Positions 1-6,538 are shown, counted from the stretch's first letter. The stretch is DNA of 6,972 nt from Acidobacteriota bacterium (GCA_947505565.1 CANNLB010000134.1:1-6972), one strand, 5' to 3'. Translations and numbers: made by a program. Notes: a model not told the origin generated them from the sequence alone.

Positions 1-285
1 GCCGAGGCGGGCGATCATTTCGGTAGCTTCTTTGGCGAGTTTGGGGTTCAGTTCGACGCCGACGGCTTTGGCGCCGAATTTTTGGACGGCGGTGATGAGA
101 ATTCGGCCATCGCCGCAGCCGAGATCAACGACGACTTCGCCGCGCTTTACATTGGCCGACTCGAGCATCTGCTCGATGATTTCCTTCGGTGAGGGGACGT
201 AGGGCGCAAGACGCTGCGGGGCTGAAGGCTGGGCAGCCAACGGGAGCGCGGAAAGGGCTAGGAGAGAGTAAATGACAAACTTCAT
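1..285 (-). CDS. Exported methyltransferase-like protein, partial (C-terminus beyond the left edge)
   Basis: The first 95 codons are present, read leftward from an ATG at 285-283; no stop occurs before the edge. Residues 1-19 form a signal peptide: Lys2, a hydrophobic core from Val4 to Leu16, then an AAQ-type cleavage region. After a short YVPSP segment (29-33) and a helix comes class I SAM-binding motif I, VVDLGCGDG (52-60), and the acidic post-I residue Glu78 in VGVEL. Such proteins bind S-adenosylmethionine in a Rossmann-like fold; the methyl acceptor cannot be told from this piece. An AGGGA ribosome site lies just before the ATG. The gene follows the secreted VWA-like gene by 79 bases on the same strand, so co-transcription is likely. 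Oddity: a SAM-dependent domain behind an export signal, since SAM is cytoplasmic. The leader may instead act as a membrane anchor. Domain call is firm; function unknown. Confidence 0.85.
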   Translation of the reverse strand, partial: MKFVIYSLLALSALPLAAQPSAPQRLAPYVPSPKEIIEQMLESANVKRGEVVVDLGCGDGRILITAVQKFGAKAVGVELNPKLAKEATEMIARLG

Positions 286-364
286 GATTCCCTGAACAAT
301 TCCTCTATTGAGGTTGACGTAAGCGAGCGGATGGCGTTTCCGCGGTTTGCGAATATCGTGAAGT

Positions 365-1612
365 CTACTGGGTCGGTGAATGCTGGGTGAGTCGGGTGGT
401 GCTGCGGGTCTTCACGATGCGGTTTACCACTTCTGAGGTGGCGAGCCAAAGATCGCGCGGTTTACTGATAGTGTACTCCTGTCCTTTGAAGTATTTTACG
501 GCGTGAGAGATGGAGTCGCGCCAGGGGATCTGGGCCGGGTAGAGATTGTAGTTCAAATAGAAGAGCGGGTAGTCGAGGGAGCCTACCTCCTTCAGCGTCT
601 CGGCTTCGACATTCTGTTCGAGCATTACTTTGGGGCCGGCGAAAATAATGGCCTCGGCCTTGTTCGTTCCTCCGAGTTCGGCACGGATCAGTTCGCTCAG
701 GAACTGGGTTTCACTGTGTTTGATGGCCAACTTGCTGAGATCAACGGTGCCGAGTTTCATCTTGTTGAGGGCATCGCCGAGGGCGGGGAAATCGAGTCGA
801 TCGACGTTTTCCTGTCGGTGGAGTACTTGTTGGCTGGCCATGGAAAAGGCGACGAGAGAGAATTTGCCGATTTTTGGTTCGCGGACAATGGAACGAAGAA
901 TTGAGACGAGCGCCGTGGTGTCGAGCGAGCGCATGACCGTGCTCCGGGGGTTCTGGGGCGCGTAGTTCAGAAGAATCTTGACGTTGATCGGTTCGTCGTT
1001 GGAGGTGCGCTCGATGGGAGGTTCGTCTTTGAAGCTCTCCTGATCCGACGCGCGGATCGTGCTCGGCGGGATGACCATCGCCATCTGGCTTTCTTTGTTG
1101 GTGAGGGCGGCGTCGACGTCCCAGTAGTTGGAGCAAATCCTTTCTGAGCGATCGCGCATGAGCCAATCGACGTGATATTTTCCTTCGCCGAGATCGAAGC
1201 CTCCGTAGAGTGAGGCTTCGCCTTTGGCCTCTTCCTCGATTTCGGGTACCCTGATTTTTTGGGTGAAATAAACCGGACTGTCGGGGGTTTCGAGGGGGGC
1301 GACGCGAAAGATGATGGTGAGGATGTTTTCCTGTCCGGCCAGTTCTTTGAGCGGAACGGTGACTTCGAAGCCGGCGTGAAACTTGAGGTCGAAGCCAACG
1401 AGGGCTTTGTTTGATGGAGTGACGTGGCAGGGAAGATCGTGCCGGGCCTCCTTCATTTCGAAAACCGCCATGTCGGTTCCGAACAAGCGAATGGGGCCAC
1501 CGTTTCCATTCATTACGGTCTGTGCCGTGGCGGGCAGATAAAGCACAAGTGGCAAGCTGGCTAGCAGCAGAGGCCGGAGCGGGTAACGTTTGGACACGAA
1601 CAAACGACGCAC
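365..1612 (-). CDS. Secreted protein of unknown function with a degenerate VWA-like domain
   Basis: 415 residues from a GTG start at 1612, chosen because GAGGG lies a few bases upstream and a complete signal peptide follows; stop TAG at 367-365. Residues 1-30 are an export signal (RRLFVSKRYPLR, a Leu-rich core, then ATA before Gln31). Residues about 40-185 look beta-rich and include two Cys pairs of interest (C62, C160) and a GGFDLGEGKYHVDWLMRDRSE stretch split around 137-157. Residues about 209-400 alternate strand and helix like a von Willebrand A domain: NVKILLNY (210-217), FSLVAFS (251-257), EAIIFAG (320-326), YPLFYLNY (348-355). The DxSxS metal site expected after the first strand is replaced by NYAPQ, so metal-dependent adhesion is unlikely. 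I know similar sequences as conserved hypothetical proteins of Acidobacteria. Fold assignment is inference; export and gene reality are well supported. Confidence 0.85.
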   Translation of the reverse strand: MRRLFVSKRYPLRPLLLASLPLVLYLPATAQTVMNGNGGPIRLFGTDMAVFEMKEARHDLPCHVTPSNKALVGFDLKFHAGFEVTVPLKELAGQENILTIIFRVAPLETPDSPVYFTQKIRVPEIEEEAKGEASLYGGFDLGEGKYHVDWLMRDRSERICSNYWDVDAALTNKESQMAMVIPPSTIRASDQESFKDEPPIERTSNDEPINVKILLNYAPQNPRSTVMRSLDTTALVSILRSIVREPKIGKFSLVAFSMASQQVLHRQENVDRLDFPALGDALNKMKLGTVDLSKLAIKHSETQFLSELIRAELGGTNKAEAIIFAGPKVMLEQNVEAETLKEVGSLDYPLFYLNYNLYPAQIPWRDSISHAVKYFKGQEYTISKPRDLWLATSEVVNRIVKTRSTTRLTQHSPTQ

Positions 1613-1705
1613 TTTCCCTCACAATTTGAACGGCGCGATTTCCCTGAACCGAACGGTGACAACTCGGTCGCCAGCTAGCACAGCGCCAGCCAGTGGATAA
1701 CCCGT

Positions 1706-1733
1706 ATTATGAACCAGATTCCCGACGATGCAA
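1706..1733 (-). promoter_or_regulatory. Possible sigma-70 promoter for the secreted protein gene
   Basis: Read on the minus strand, CATAAT (1711-1706, five of six to the -10 consensus) lies 16 bases after TTGCAT (1733-1728, about three of six to the -35 consensus). Transcription would start near 1699 and leave a leader of roughly 87 bases before the GTG at 1612. The -10 is good and the -35 weak, so this is a candidate only. Confidence 0.35.
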
Positions 1734-1816
1734 CAGGGGAGTTTACTTATTTCTCTTTTGGAAATTCTGAGTAGGACTGTCGAGGGTCCTGGGCTGGCCG
1801 CTGCAAAGGCGTCCGC

Positions 1817-1832
1817 TATGCTAGAGTTCTAG
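1817..1832 (+). promoter_or_regulatory. Possible ssb promoter -10 and overlapping dyad
   Basis: TATGCT at 1817-1822 resembles a -10 element; no good -35 lies 16-18 bases upstream. Transcription would start near 1829, leaving only about 8 bases before the ssb ATG. Overlapping it is a short dyad, CTAGA-GT-TCTAG (1821-1832), placed where an operator could block initiation. No clear Shine-Dalgarno sequence precedes the ATG, which agrees with a very short or nearly leaderless transcript. A poorer sigma-54-like box (TGG at 1790-1792 and TGCA at 1802-1805, three mismatches) is an alternative. Confidence 0.3.
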
Positions 1833-1836
1833 AATT

Positions 1837-2325
1837 ATGGCATCACGTAGCGTTAATAAGGTCATTCTGGTCGGGCACCTAGGCAAAGACGCCGAAACGA
1901 AGTTCACGCCTTCGGGCGTATCGATGACGCGGTTTTCCGTAGCGACGAGCCGCCGCTTCAAGGACCAGGCCACCGGGGAGTGGAAAGAAGAGACCGACTG
2001 GTCGAATGTGATCCTTTGGCGCGCGGAGAACGTGGCGCCGTACCTGACGAAGGGGAAGCAGGTTTACGTGGAAGGCCGCCTGCAGACGCGGAGTTACGAG
2101 GACAAGGAGGGCCAGAAGAAGTATTCGACCGAAGTTGTGGCCGATGATGTGATTCTTCTCGGTGGACGTGGTGGCGAGGGTGGCGGCGGTGATGCCGGGT
2201 TCAATCAGGAACCTCGGATGATGTCGGGTCCCCGGGCCTCGGCTCCTCGTCCCGCAGCGACGCCCAGTTCGGGGGGCGGGTCTCCTTTTGACGCCGGGAT
2301 TAGCGACGATGACGTTCCGTTCTAA
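1837..2325 (+). CDS. ssb: Single-stranded DNA-binding protein (SSB)
   Basis: A complete 162-residue SSB, a normal bacterial length. It coats single-stranded DNA during replication, recombination and repair, normally as a tetramer in the cytoplasm, and recruits partner enzymes through its C-terminal tip. The OB fold occupies residues 1-110, with the family opening SVNKVILVGHLGKDAE (5-20), TRFSVATSRRF (31-41), TDWSNVILWR (53-62) and KGKQVYVEGRLQTRSYEDKEG split around 72-92. A flexible Gly/Pro/Ala-rich linker (about 109-155) leads to the acidic tip DDDVPF (157-162). The ATG at 1837 matches the usual family start, although no ribosome site is evident. It stands 111 bases ahead of the DUF669 pair, which appears to have its own promoter. 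Confidence 0.97.
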   Translation: MASRSVNKVILVGHLGKDAETKFTPSGVSMTRFSVATSRRFKDQATGEWKEETDWSNVILWRAENVAPYLTKGKQVYVEGRLQTRSYEDKEGQKKYSTEVVADDVILLGGRGGEGGGGDAGFNQEPRMMSGPRASAPRPAATPSSGGGSPFDAGISDDDVPF

Positions 2326-2356
2326 AGCGGGACACGATTCGGTTCCAAATCGGTAC

Positions 2357-2372
2357 TGGCTTTTCCCCTGCT
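2357..2372 (+). promoter_or_regulatory. Weak second sigma-54-like box upstream of the DUF669 pair
   Basis: TGGC at 2357-2360 and TGCT at 2369-2372 give the GG and GC dinucleotides the exact sigma-54 spacing, but three other consensus positions differ. It lies 39 bases upstream of the strong box and runs into the dyad at 2371. It may be a decayed or alternative promoter, or chance. Confidence 0.25.
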
Positions 2373-2386
2373 ATTGTTTTCAATAG
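2371..2386. promoter_or_regulatory. Perfect 6-4-6 dyad, candidate operator
   Basis: CTATTG and CAATAG are perfect inverse complements around a TTTT centre. The dyad ends 9 bases before the -24 element of the sigma-54 box. As DNA it looks like a binding site for a dimeric regulator. As RNA it would be a small AU-rich hairpin with no U tract after it, so it is not an intrinsic terminator of ssb. Confidence 0.45.
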
Positions 2387-2395
2387 GTTGGCGAT

Positions 2396-2412
2396 TGGCA
2401 TGAGACTTGCTT
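2396..2412 (+). promoter_or_regulatory. Sigma-54 (-24/-12) promoter for the DUF669 pair
   Basis: TGGCATG (2396-2402), four bases, then TTGCTT (2407-2412) match the sigma-54 consensus TGGCAYR-N4-TTGCW at every defined position, with GG and GC 12 bases apart as the factor requires. Transcription is predicted at about 2422, giving a 15-base leader that still contains the GGAGG ribosome site. This geometry supports the call. Such promoters need an ATP-using enhancer-binding activator; none is encoded in the window. Confidence 0.72.
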
Positions 2413-2423
2413 TCGTCTTAGGC

Positions 2424-2428
2424 GGAGG
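2424..2428 (+). promoter_or_regulatory. Strong ribosome binding site of the first DUF669 gene
   Basis: GGAGG lies 8 bases before the ATG at 2437 and fixes that start. It is the clearest Shine-Dalgarno site on the plus strand here; ssb, icd and purE have none that is obvious. Confidence 0.75.
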
Positions 2429-2436
2429 TCGTTGTC

Positions 2437-2874
2437 ATGCCAGAATTTGCTTCCCTATTTGATGTTGTTCCCGAACCGGTTCATGATCCGATGGATTTGA
2501 GCCGGTTTAACGAAAGCGTTGGTTCGCCGAAGACGCTTGTTCGCTCCTACGTTGAAGTGCCGGACGGGCGTTACCGCGCTCAGATTACCGATTTGGAACT
2601 GGGACTGGCGTCGACCGGCAACCCGATTTTGAAGTACGGGCTGAGGGTTTCGATGGGCGAGTTTGCGGGTCGAATGATCTGGAAGCGTCGGGTGATCACG
2701 GTGAACACGCTTCGATTTATGAAAAAGGATCTGTTGACCTGCGGTCTCCTGCTGGATCGTTTTTCCCACCTCGGGCGGCGTTTAGGAGAGTTGCAGGGCG
2801 TTGGGCTGGAGGTCAGCAAGGTGACCAAGGGTGATAGTTCCGATGTGTACTTTCATCGCCGGGTGGTGGATTGA
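2437..2874 (+). CDS. DUF669-like SSB-type protein A, no acidic tip
   Basis: A complete 145-residue protein with a strong ribosome site. Residues 42-142 resemble the phage DUF669 family, thought to be single-strand-DNA-binding OB-fold proteins often found beside phage recombination genes. Family-like marks are VPDGRY (41-46), STGNPILKY (59-67), the GRMIWKR segment with Trp82 (78-84), and TCGL (101-104). Residues 1-40 form a separate N-terminal arm of unknown role. By hand alignment about 45 percent of residues 42-142 match the next gene, with one single-residue gap, so the two are tandem duplicates. Unlike its partner it ends in FHRRVVD and lacks an acidic SSB tip. The stop overlaps the next start by one base, implying translational coupling. 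DNA binding is inferred from family resemblance; a bare hypothetical protein is the fallback. Confidence 0.8.
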   Translation: MPEFASLFDVVPEPVHDPMDLSRFNESVGSPKTLVRSYVEVPDGRYRAQITDLELGLASTGNPILKYGLRVSMGEFAGRMIWKRRVITVNTLRFMKKDLLTCGLLLDRFSHLGRRLGELQGVGLEVSKVTKGDSSDVYFHRRVVD

Positions 2875-3335
2875 TGAATGGGGTGATGGTGGATTCCCGG
2901 GTCGACCTCCGTTTTTTTGACGAGATGTACCAGAACGAGGTGGTGACCGAGCAGGATCTCTGGAACGCGATTCCGGATGGGAAGTACGATGTGCGGGTCG
3001 AAAAGGTCGAGTTGACCCAATCGAAGAGCAGCGGTAATCCGATGCTGAAATGGACGTTGCGAATTATCAGTGCGACGTTTCACAGCCGTCTCGTATGGAA
3101 ATATCGAGCGATTACTGAAAACACGCTGGAATACGTAAAGGATGACCTTTTCATCTGCGGGCTGAATTTGCCGCAGTTCTCCAGTTTGCCTGCGCATCTT
3201 GCTTCGCTTCAGGGCTTGGAGTTGGAGATTCACAAAATCTCTAAGGGGGAGGATTCGAACATCCGCTTTCACCGGCGACTGGGATCGGTTCAGCAAGGGG
3301 ATGGTGGGGTGTGTGACGACGACATTCCGTTCTGA
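2874..3335 (+). CDS. DUF669-like SSB-type protein B with SSB-style DDDIPF tip
   Basis: 153 residues from the ATG at 2874, which forms a TGATG overlap with the previous stop; an upstream TTG (2871) and an internal ATG (2886) are less likely starts. The DUF669-like core spans 34-135: IPDGKY (33-38), SSGNPMLKW (52-60), SRLVWKY with Trp75 (71-77), ICGL (94-97), and KGEDSNIRFHRR (124-135). After a short linker the protein ends in CDDDIPF (147-153), nearly identical to the tip of the neighbouring SSB. In SSB, this tip binds RecQ, PriA, RecO, exonuclease I and similar enzymes; the same use is inferred here. Phage members of the family, as I recall, can also end this way. A paired function with protein A, perhaps as a hetero-oligomer, is plausible but unproven. 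Confidence 0.83.
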   Translation: MNGVMVDSRVDLRFFDEMYQNEVVTEQDLWNAIPDGKYDVRVEKVELTQSKSSGNPMLKWTLRIISATFHSRLVWKYRAITENTLEYVKDDLFICGLNLPQFSSLPAHLASLQGLELEIHKISKGEDSNIRFHRRLGSVQQGDGGVCDDDIPF

Positions 3336-3370
3336 TCGAACGTCATTTTGGGGAGGTGTTTGGATCGGAG

Positions 3371-3400
3371 TTGCCGTTGGAGTGCCGGGGGACTTATCGT
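3371..3400 (+). promoter_or_regulatory. Possible sigma-70 promoter for icd-purE-purK
   Basis: TTGCCG (3371-3376, four of six) and TATCGT (3395-3400, four of six) are 18 bases apart. Transcription would begin near 3407, about 19 bases before the icd ATG. The 90-base gap shows no terminator for the DUF669 pair, so read-through from upstream is also possible. Confidence 0.3.
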
Positions 3401-3425
3401 AGAGAGTTACGAACCGTTTCAATTT

Positions 3426-4880
3426 ATGTCCACGAATACTCCTATCACAGTCGCCCACGGCGACGGCATCGGTCCCGAGATCATGGAGGCCACCCTCCAT
3501 ATCCTGAAGGAGGCGGGTGCCCGCCTCGATATCGAAACGATTGAAATCGGCGAGAAGGTTTACCTCCGCGGCAACTCTTCGGGAATTGAACCCAGCGCGA
3601 TCGAGTCGCTGCGCCGCACCAAGGTTTTTTTGAAGGCTCCGATCACGACGCCCCAGGGCGGCGGCTTTAAGAGTCTTAATGTGACCACCCGCAAGATGCT
3701 CGGGCTGTATGCCAATATCCGTCCGTGCGTGGCTTATCACCCATACGTGGACACGTTGCATCCCAAAATGGACGTCGTGATCGTCCGAGAGAATGAGGAG
3801 GACACCTATGCTGGGATTGAACATCGCCAGAGCCAGGATGTCTACCAATGTCTGAAGCTGATCTCCCGGCCCGGTTGCGAGAGGATCGTTCGCTACGCTT
3901 TTGAATACGCGGTCCGGAACAATCGCAAGAAAGTGACCTGCTTCACGAAAGACAACATCATGAAGCTCACCGACGGTTTGTTCCACAAGGTGTTCGATGA
4001 GATCGCGCCCGAGTATCCGCAGATCGAGAACGAGCATTGGATTGTGGACATCGGTGCCGCCAAGCTTGCCGATACGCCAGAAATTTTCGACGTGATTGTG
4101 ATGCCGAACCTTTATGGGGATATCCTTTCCGACGTGGCGGCGCAGATTGCCGGCTCGGTTGGTTTGGCCGGCTCGGCGAACATTGGAGTGAAGTATGCGA
4201 TGTTTGAGGCAATCCATGGATCGGCGCCGCGGCGCGCTGGTCAGAACCTCGCCAATCCATCGGGATTGCTCCTTGGTTCGGTGCTGATGCTGGTCCATAT
4301 TGGTCAAGCCGATATCGCCGAACGCGTTCACAATGCTTGGCTGAGGACGCTCGAAGAGGGAATCCACACCTACGACGTGTTCACTGAAGGGATTTCGACC
4401 CAGAAAGTGGGGACTAAAGAGTTCGCGCAGGCTGTCGCCGCCAATGTGGGCAAGGAGCCAGAAAAGCTGAAAGTCGTCCGCTACAGTAACGGGGCGGCGC
4501 AGGATCTGACTGACCGGGTATCGCATTATGTTCCGGAAGCGAAGGAACAGATCGGCGTTGATATCTTCATCAACATCGTCCCTGAATCTGCGGACGCTTT
4601 TGGCGCTGCTCTTTCGACGGTCGCGATCGACGGCGTGAAACTGGTGATGTTGTCCAATCGCGGCGTCAAAGTGTGGCCGAATGGTTTCCCGGACACTTTG
4701 ACCTGTGACACTTGGCGCTGCCGGTTTATGTCCTCGGTGACCGAGAACGGCCCAGTGACCCATGCTCAAGTCATCGCTCAGTTACAGGCGCTTTTAGATG
4801 CCGGTTATGATTTTGTCAAGTATGAGAGCCTCTGCACGTTCAACGGTCGTGCCGACTTCTCGCTCGGCCAGGGCCAGTAA
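3426..4880 (+). CDS. icd: Isocitrate dehydrogenase, C-terminally extended type, probably NADP-dependent
   Basis: 484 residues. Oxidises isocitrate to 2-oxoglutarate and CO2 in the TCA cycle. The frame stays open upstream to 3348, but ATG 3426 gives the family start (TPITVAHGDGIGPEIM, 5-20). Substrate residues are visible: Ser83, Asn85, Arg89, Arg99, Arg121 and Tyr128 (SLNVTTRK, IRP, RENEEDTYAG), then Lys175. Metal ligands are Asp208, Asp232 and Asp236. The family signature NLYGDILSD starts at 228. HGSAP (264-268) is followed by Arg269-Arg270; basic residues here favour NADP, whereas NAD enzymes usually carry an acidic residue. Residues about 370-484 are the extra domain seen in Thermus and Rickettsia enzymes (SNRGVKVWPNGFP, DTWRCRF, and a terminal SLGQGQ). 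The ATG has no clear ribosome site. purE follows after 6 bases. Confidence 0.95.
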   Translation: MSTNTPITVAHGDGIGPEIMEATLHILKEAGARLDIETIEIGEKVYLRGNSSGIEPSAIESLRRTKVFLKAPITTPQGGGFKSLNVTTRKMLGLYANIRPCVAYHPYVDTLHPKMDVVIVRENEEDTYAGIEHRQSQDVYQCLKLISRPGCERIVRYAFEYAVRNNRKKVTCFTKDNIMKLTDGLFHKVFDEIAPEYPQIENEHWIVDIGAAKLADTPEIFDVIVMPNLYGDILSDVAAQIAGSVGLAGSANIGVKYAMFEAIHGSAPRRAGQNLANPSGLLLGSVLMLVHIGQADIAERVHNAWLRTLEEGIHTYDVFTEGISTQKVGTKEFAQAVAANVGKEPEKLKVVRYSNGAAQDLTDRVSHYVPEAKEQIGVDIFINIVPESADAFGAALSTVAIDGVKLVMLSNRGVKVWPNGFPDTLTCDTWRCRFMSSVTENGPVTHAQVIAQLQALLDAGYDFVKYESLCTFNGRADFSLGQGQ

Positions 4881-4886
4881 CTCAGC

Positions 4887-5375
4887 ATGACGGAGCATCT
4901 CCTCGTCGGCGTGATTATGGGCAGTAAATCCGATTGGGATACCATGACCCACGCCGACGAGATGCTCAGCCATTTCGGCGTAGCGCATGAGTGCAAGGTG
5001 GTTTCAGCGCACCGGACGCCTGAGTTGCTCACCGAGTATGCGCGGACGGCCGAGGATCGTGGACTTCAGGTAATCATAGCCGGGGCTGGCGGTGCGGCCC
5101 ATCTTCCGGGGATGGTGGCGGCCCACACGACGGTACCTGTCCTCGGCGTGCCGATTGAGAGTCACGCGCTGAAAGGGATGGACTCTTTGCTGTCCATCGT
5201 CCAGATGCCCGGCGGGATTCCGGTAGGGACTCTGGCAATCGGCAAACCTGGCGCGATTAACGCGGCTCTGTTGGCCATTCAGATTCTGGCGACGACACGT
5301 CCGGAACTGCGGTCCAAATTGCATGCGTATCGACGCGGCCTCTCTGACATGGTCCGCGAGCAAACGTTGCCATGA
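4887..5375 (+). CDS. purE: N5-carboxyaminoimidazole ribonucleotide mutase (class I PurE)
   Basis: A complete 162-residue protein of usual length. It moves the carboxyl group of N5-CAIR to carbon, giving CAIR, in de novo purine synthesis; the enzyme is normally an octamer. Motifs in order: GSKSD (12-16), SAHRTP (40-45) with the catalytic His, [11 protein letters not shown] (66-76), and [17 protein letters not shown] (97-113). These mark the bacterial class I form that works with PurK, in agreement with the next gene. It starts 6 bases after the icd stop with no evident ribosome site, so translation probably depends on coupling to icd. Its stop overlaps the purK start (ATGA at 5372-5375). Confidence 0.97.
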   Translation: MTEHLLVGVIMGSKSDWDTMTHADEMLSHFGVAHECKVVSAHRTPELLTEYARTAEDRGLQVIIAGAGGAAHLPGMVAAHTTVPVLGVPIESHALKGMDSLLSIVQMPGGIPVGTLAIGKPGAINAALLAIQILATTRPELRSKLHAYRRGLSDMVREQTLP

Positions 5376-6538
5376 CGTCTCGCCCGATACTGCCGGGAAG
5401 TACCGTCGGGATCCTTGGAAGCGGCCAGTTGGGACGGATGTTCGCCATTGCCGCTCGGCGGATGGGGTATCGGGTCCATACGTACTCTCCTGATACGGAT
5501 ACGCCGACTGGACAAGTTGCCGATCTTGAAATTGTGGCGCCTTATGAAGATCTGGATGCGGTTCGCCGATTTGCGTCCCAAGTGCGGGCGGTAACGTTTG
5601 AGTTCGAAAATATTCCTGCTGCAACAGCCGCAGCTTGTTCGGAATATTCGATGGTGCGACCGCGAGGGGAAGTCCTCCACACGACCCAAAATCGGATTCG
5701 GGAAAAGCGTTTTCTATCGCAGCATGGCCTGCCGTTAGCCCCATTTCGAGAGGTCAACTCCCTTGCTGATCTTGAATTGGCGATAGCGGCGCTCGGGACG
5801 CCTTGCATTCTAAAGACAGCTGGCTTTGGTTATGACGGTAAAGGTCAGATCAAGTTGTATAATCCGTCGGCGGCGGAGGAAGCCTGGCGGCGTGCCAACG
5901 GTCAAGAGTGTGTGCTTGAGGCCCTGGTTGATTTTGCCTGCGAGGTTTCGGTGGTGGCGGCGCGAGGGGTGGGCGGAGAATTTGTTCATTATGGTGTAGT
6001 GGAGAACGAGCACAAGAATCACATCCTGGATCTCAGTCGTGCGCCGGGACGTGTCAGCGAGCGAGTGCAGAGCGAGGCCATTGCGATCGCCCGCACCGTC
6101 ATGGAGCAGTTGGACGCGGTTGGGGTGTTGTGTGTTGAATTCTTTCTGACGAAAGACGAACGCTTGCTGGTCAATGAACTGGCGCCGAGGCCGCACAATT
6201 CGGGCCACTTTACGTTTGACGCCTGCGTGACGAGTCAGTTCGAACAGCAGCTGCGGGCGACGTGCGGTCTTCCCCTCGGCTCGACGGAACTGCTTCGGCC
6301 CGCCGCGATGGCGAACTTGCTCGGCGACATCTGGCAGGACGGAGAGCCCGACTGGGCTGCCGCGTCTGCTTTCCCTTCGGTTAAGCTTCATTTGTACGGA
6401 AAGCTGTCGGCTCGGCCCGGGCGGAAGATGGGCCACCTAACTGCATTGGCTCCTACGGTGGAAGATGCGGTTGCTCAGGTCCTTGCGGCCCGCGCCGCGC
6501 TCTCGGAGTGTGTCGGAGATAAGAAAAGTTCTATTTAG
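5372..6538 (+). CDS. purK: N5-carboxyaminoimidazole ribonucleotide synthase (PurK)
   Basis: A complete 388-residue ATP-grasp enzyme that makes N5-CAIR from AIR, ATP and bicarbonate, the substrate of PurE. Domains run in order: N-terminal nucleotide-fold domain with GSGQLGRM (16-23), TFEFENIP (75-82), the central ATP-grasp domain with QNRIREK (106-112) and [12 protein letters not shown] (148-159), the metal and ATP site [13 protein letters not shown] (267-279), and a C-terminal domain with LHLYGK (339-344) and RPGRKMGH (348-355). The ATG overlaps the purE stop by four bases, a tight coupling that matches their consecutive reactions. Oddity: about the last 12 codons and the TAG stop lie inside a large inverted repeat, so the tail after AARAAL may have been added or reshaped by that element. 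Confidence 0.97.
   Translation: MTSRPILPGSTVGILGSGQLGRMFAIAARRMGYRVHTYSPDTDTPTGQVADLEIVAPYEDLDAVRRFASQVRAVTFEFENIPAATAAACSEYSMVRPRGEVLHTTQNRIREKRFLSQHGLPLAPFREVNSLADLELAIAALGTPCILKTAGFGYDGKGQIKLYNPSAAEEAWRRANGQECVLEALVDFACEVSVVAARGVGGEFVHYGVVENEHKNHILDLSRAPGRVSERVQSEAIAIARTVMEQLDAVGVLCVEFFLTKDERLLVNELAPRPHNSGHFTFDACVTSQFEQQLRATCGLPLGSTELLRPAAMANLLGDIWQDGEPDWAAASAFPSVKLHLYGKLSARPGRKMGHLTALAPTVEDAVAQVLAARAALSECVGDKKSSI

Noticed and set aside
314..319. TTGACG resembling a -35 element on the plus strand
   Set aside because: No -10 at proper distance, and no plus-strand gene lies in front of it.
741..1622. 293-codon minus-strand frame and other frames (503-904, 630-965, 967-1398) overlapping the secreted protein
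   Set aside because: Low-complexity Arg/Ser/Pro translations in other frames of a gene with a good signal peptide and start; no domain seen.
2335..2366. Terminator after ssb (CGATT/AATCG stem followed by TTTT)
   Set aside because: Only five mostly weak pairs with an 8-base loop, and the T run starts eight bases after the stem; not convincing.
3348..3425. 26-residue N-terminal extension of icd
   Set aside because: The family begins at the MSTNTPITVAHGDG segment; the extension has no similarity I recognise, and a possible promoter lies within it.
2853..4769. A 638-codon open frame on the minus strand
   Set aside because: It lies entirely opposite the DUF669 B gene and icd, both clearly real. 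Its translation is His/Arg-rich with no recognisable domain. It is a codon-phase shadow of biased sense codons.
5004..6436. Several minus-strand frames opposite purE and purK
   Set aside because: Both sense genes are complete and carry all family motifs; the antisense frames show none and lack sensible starts.
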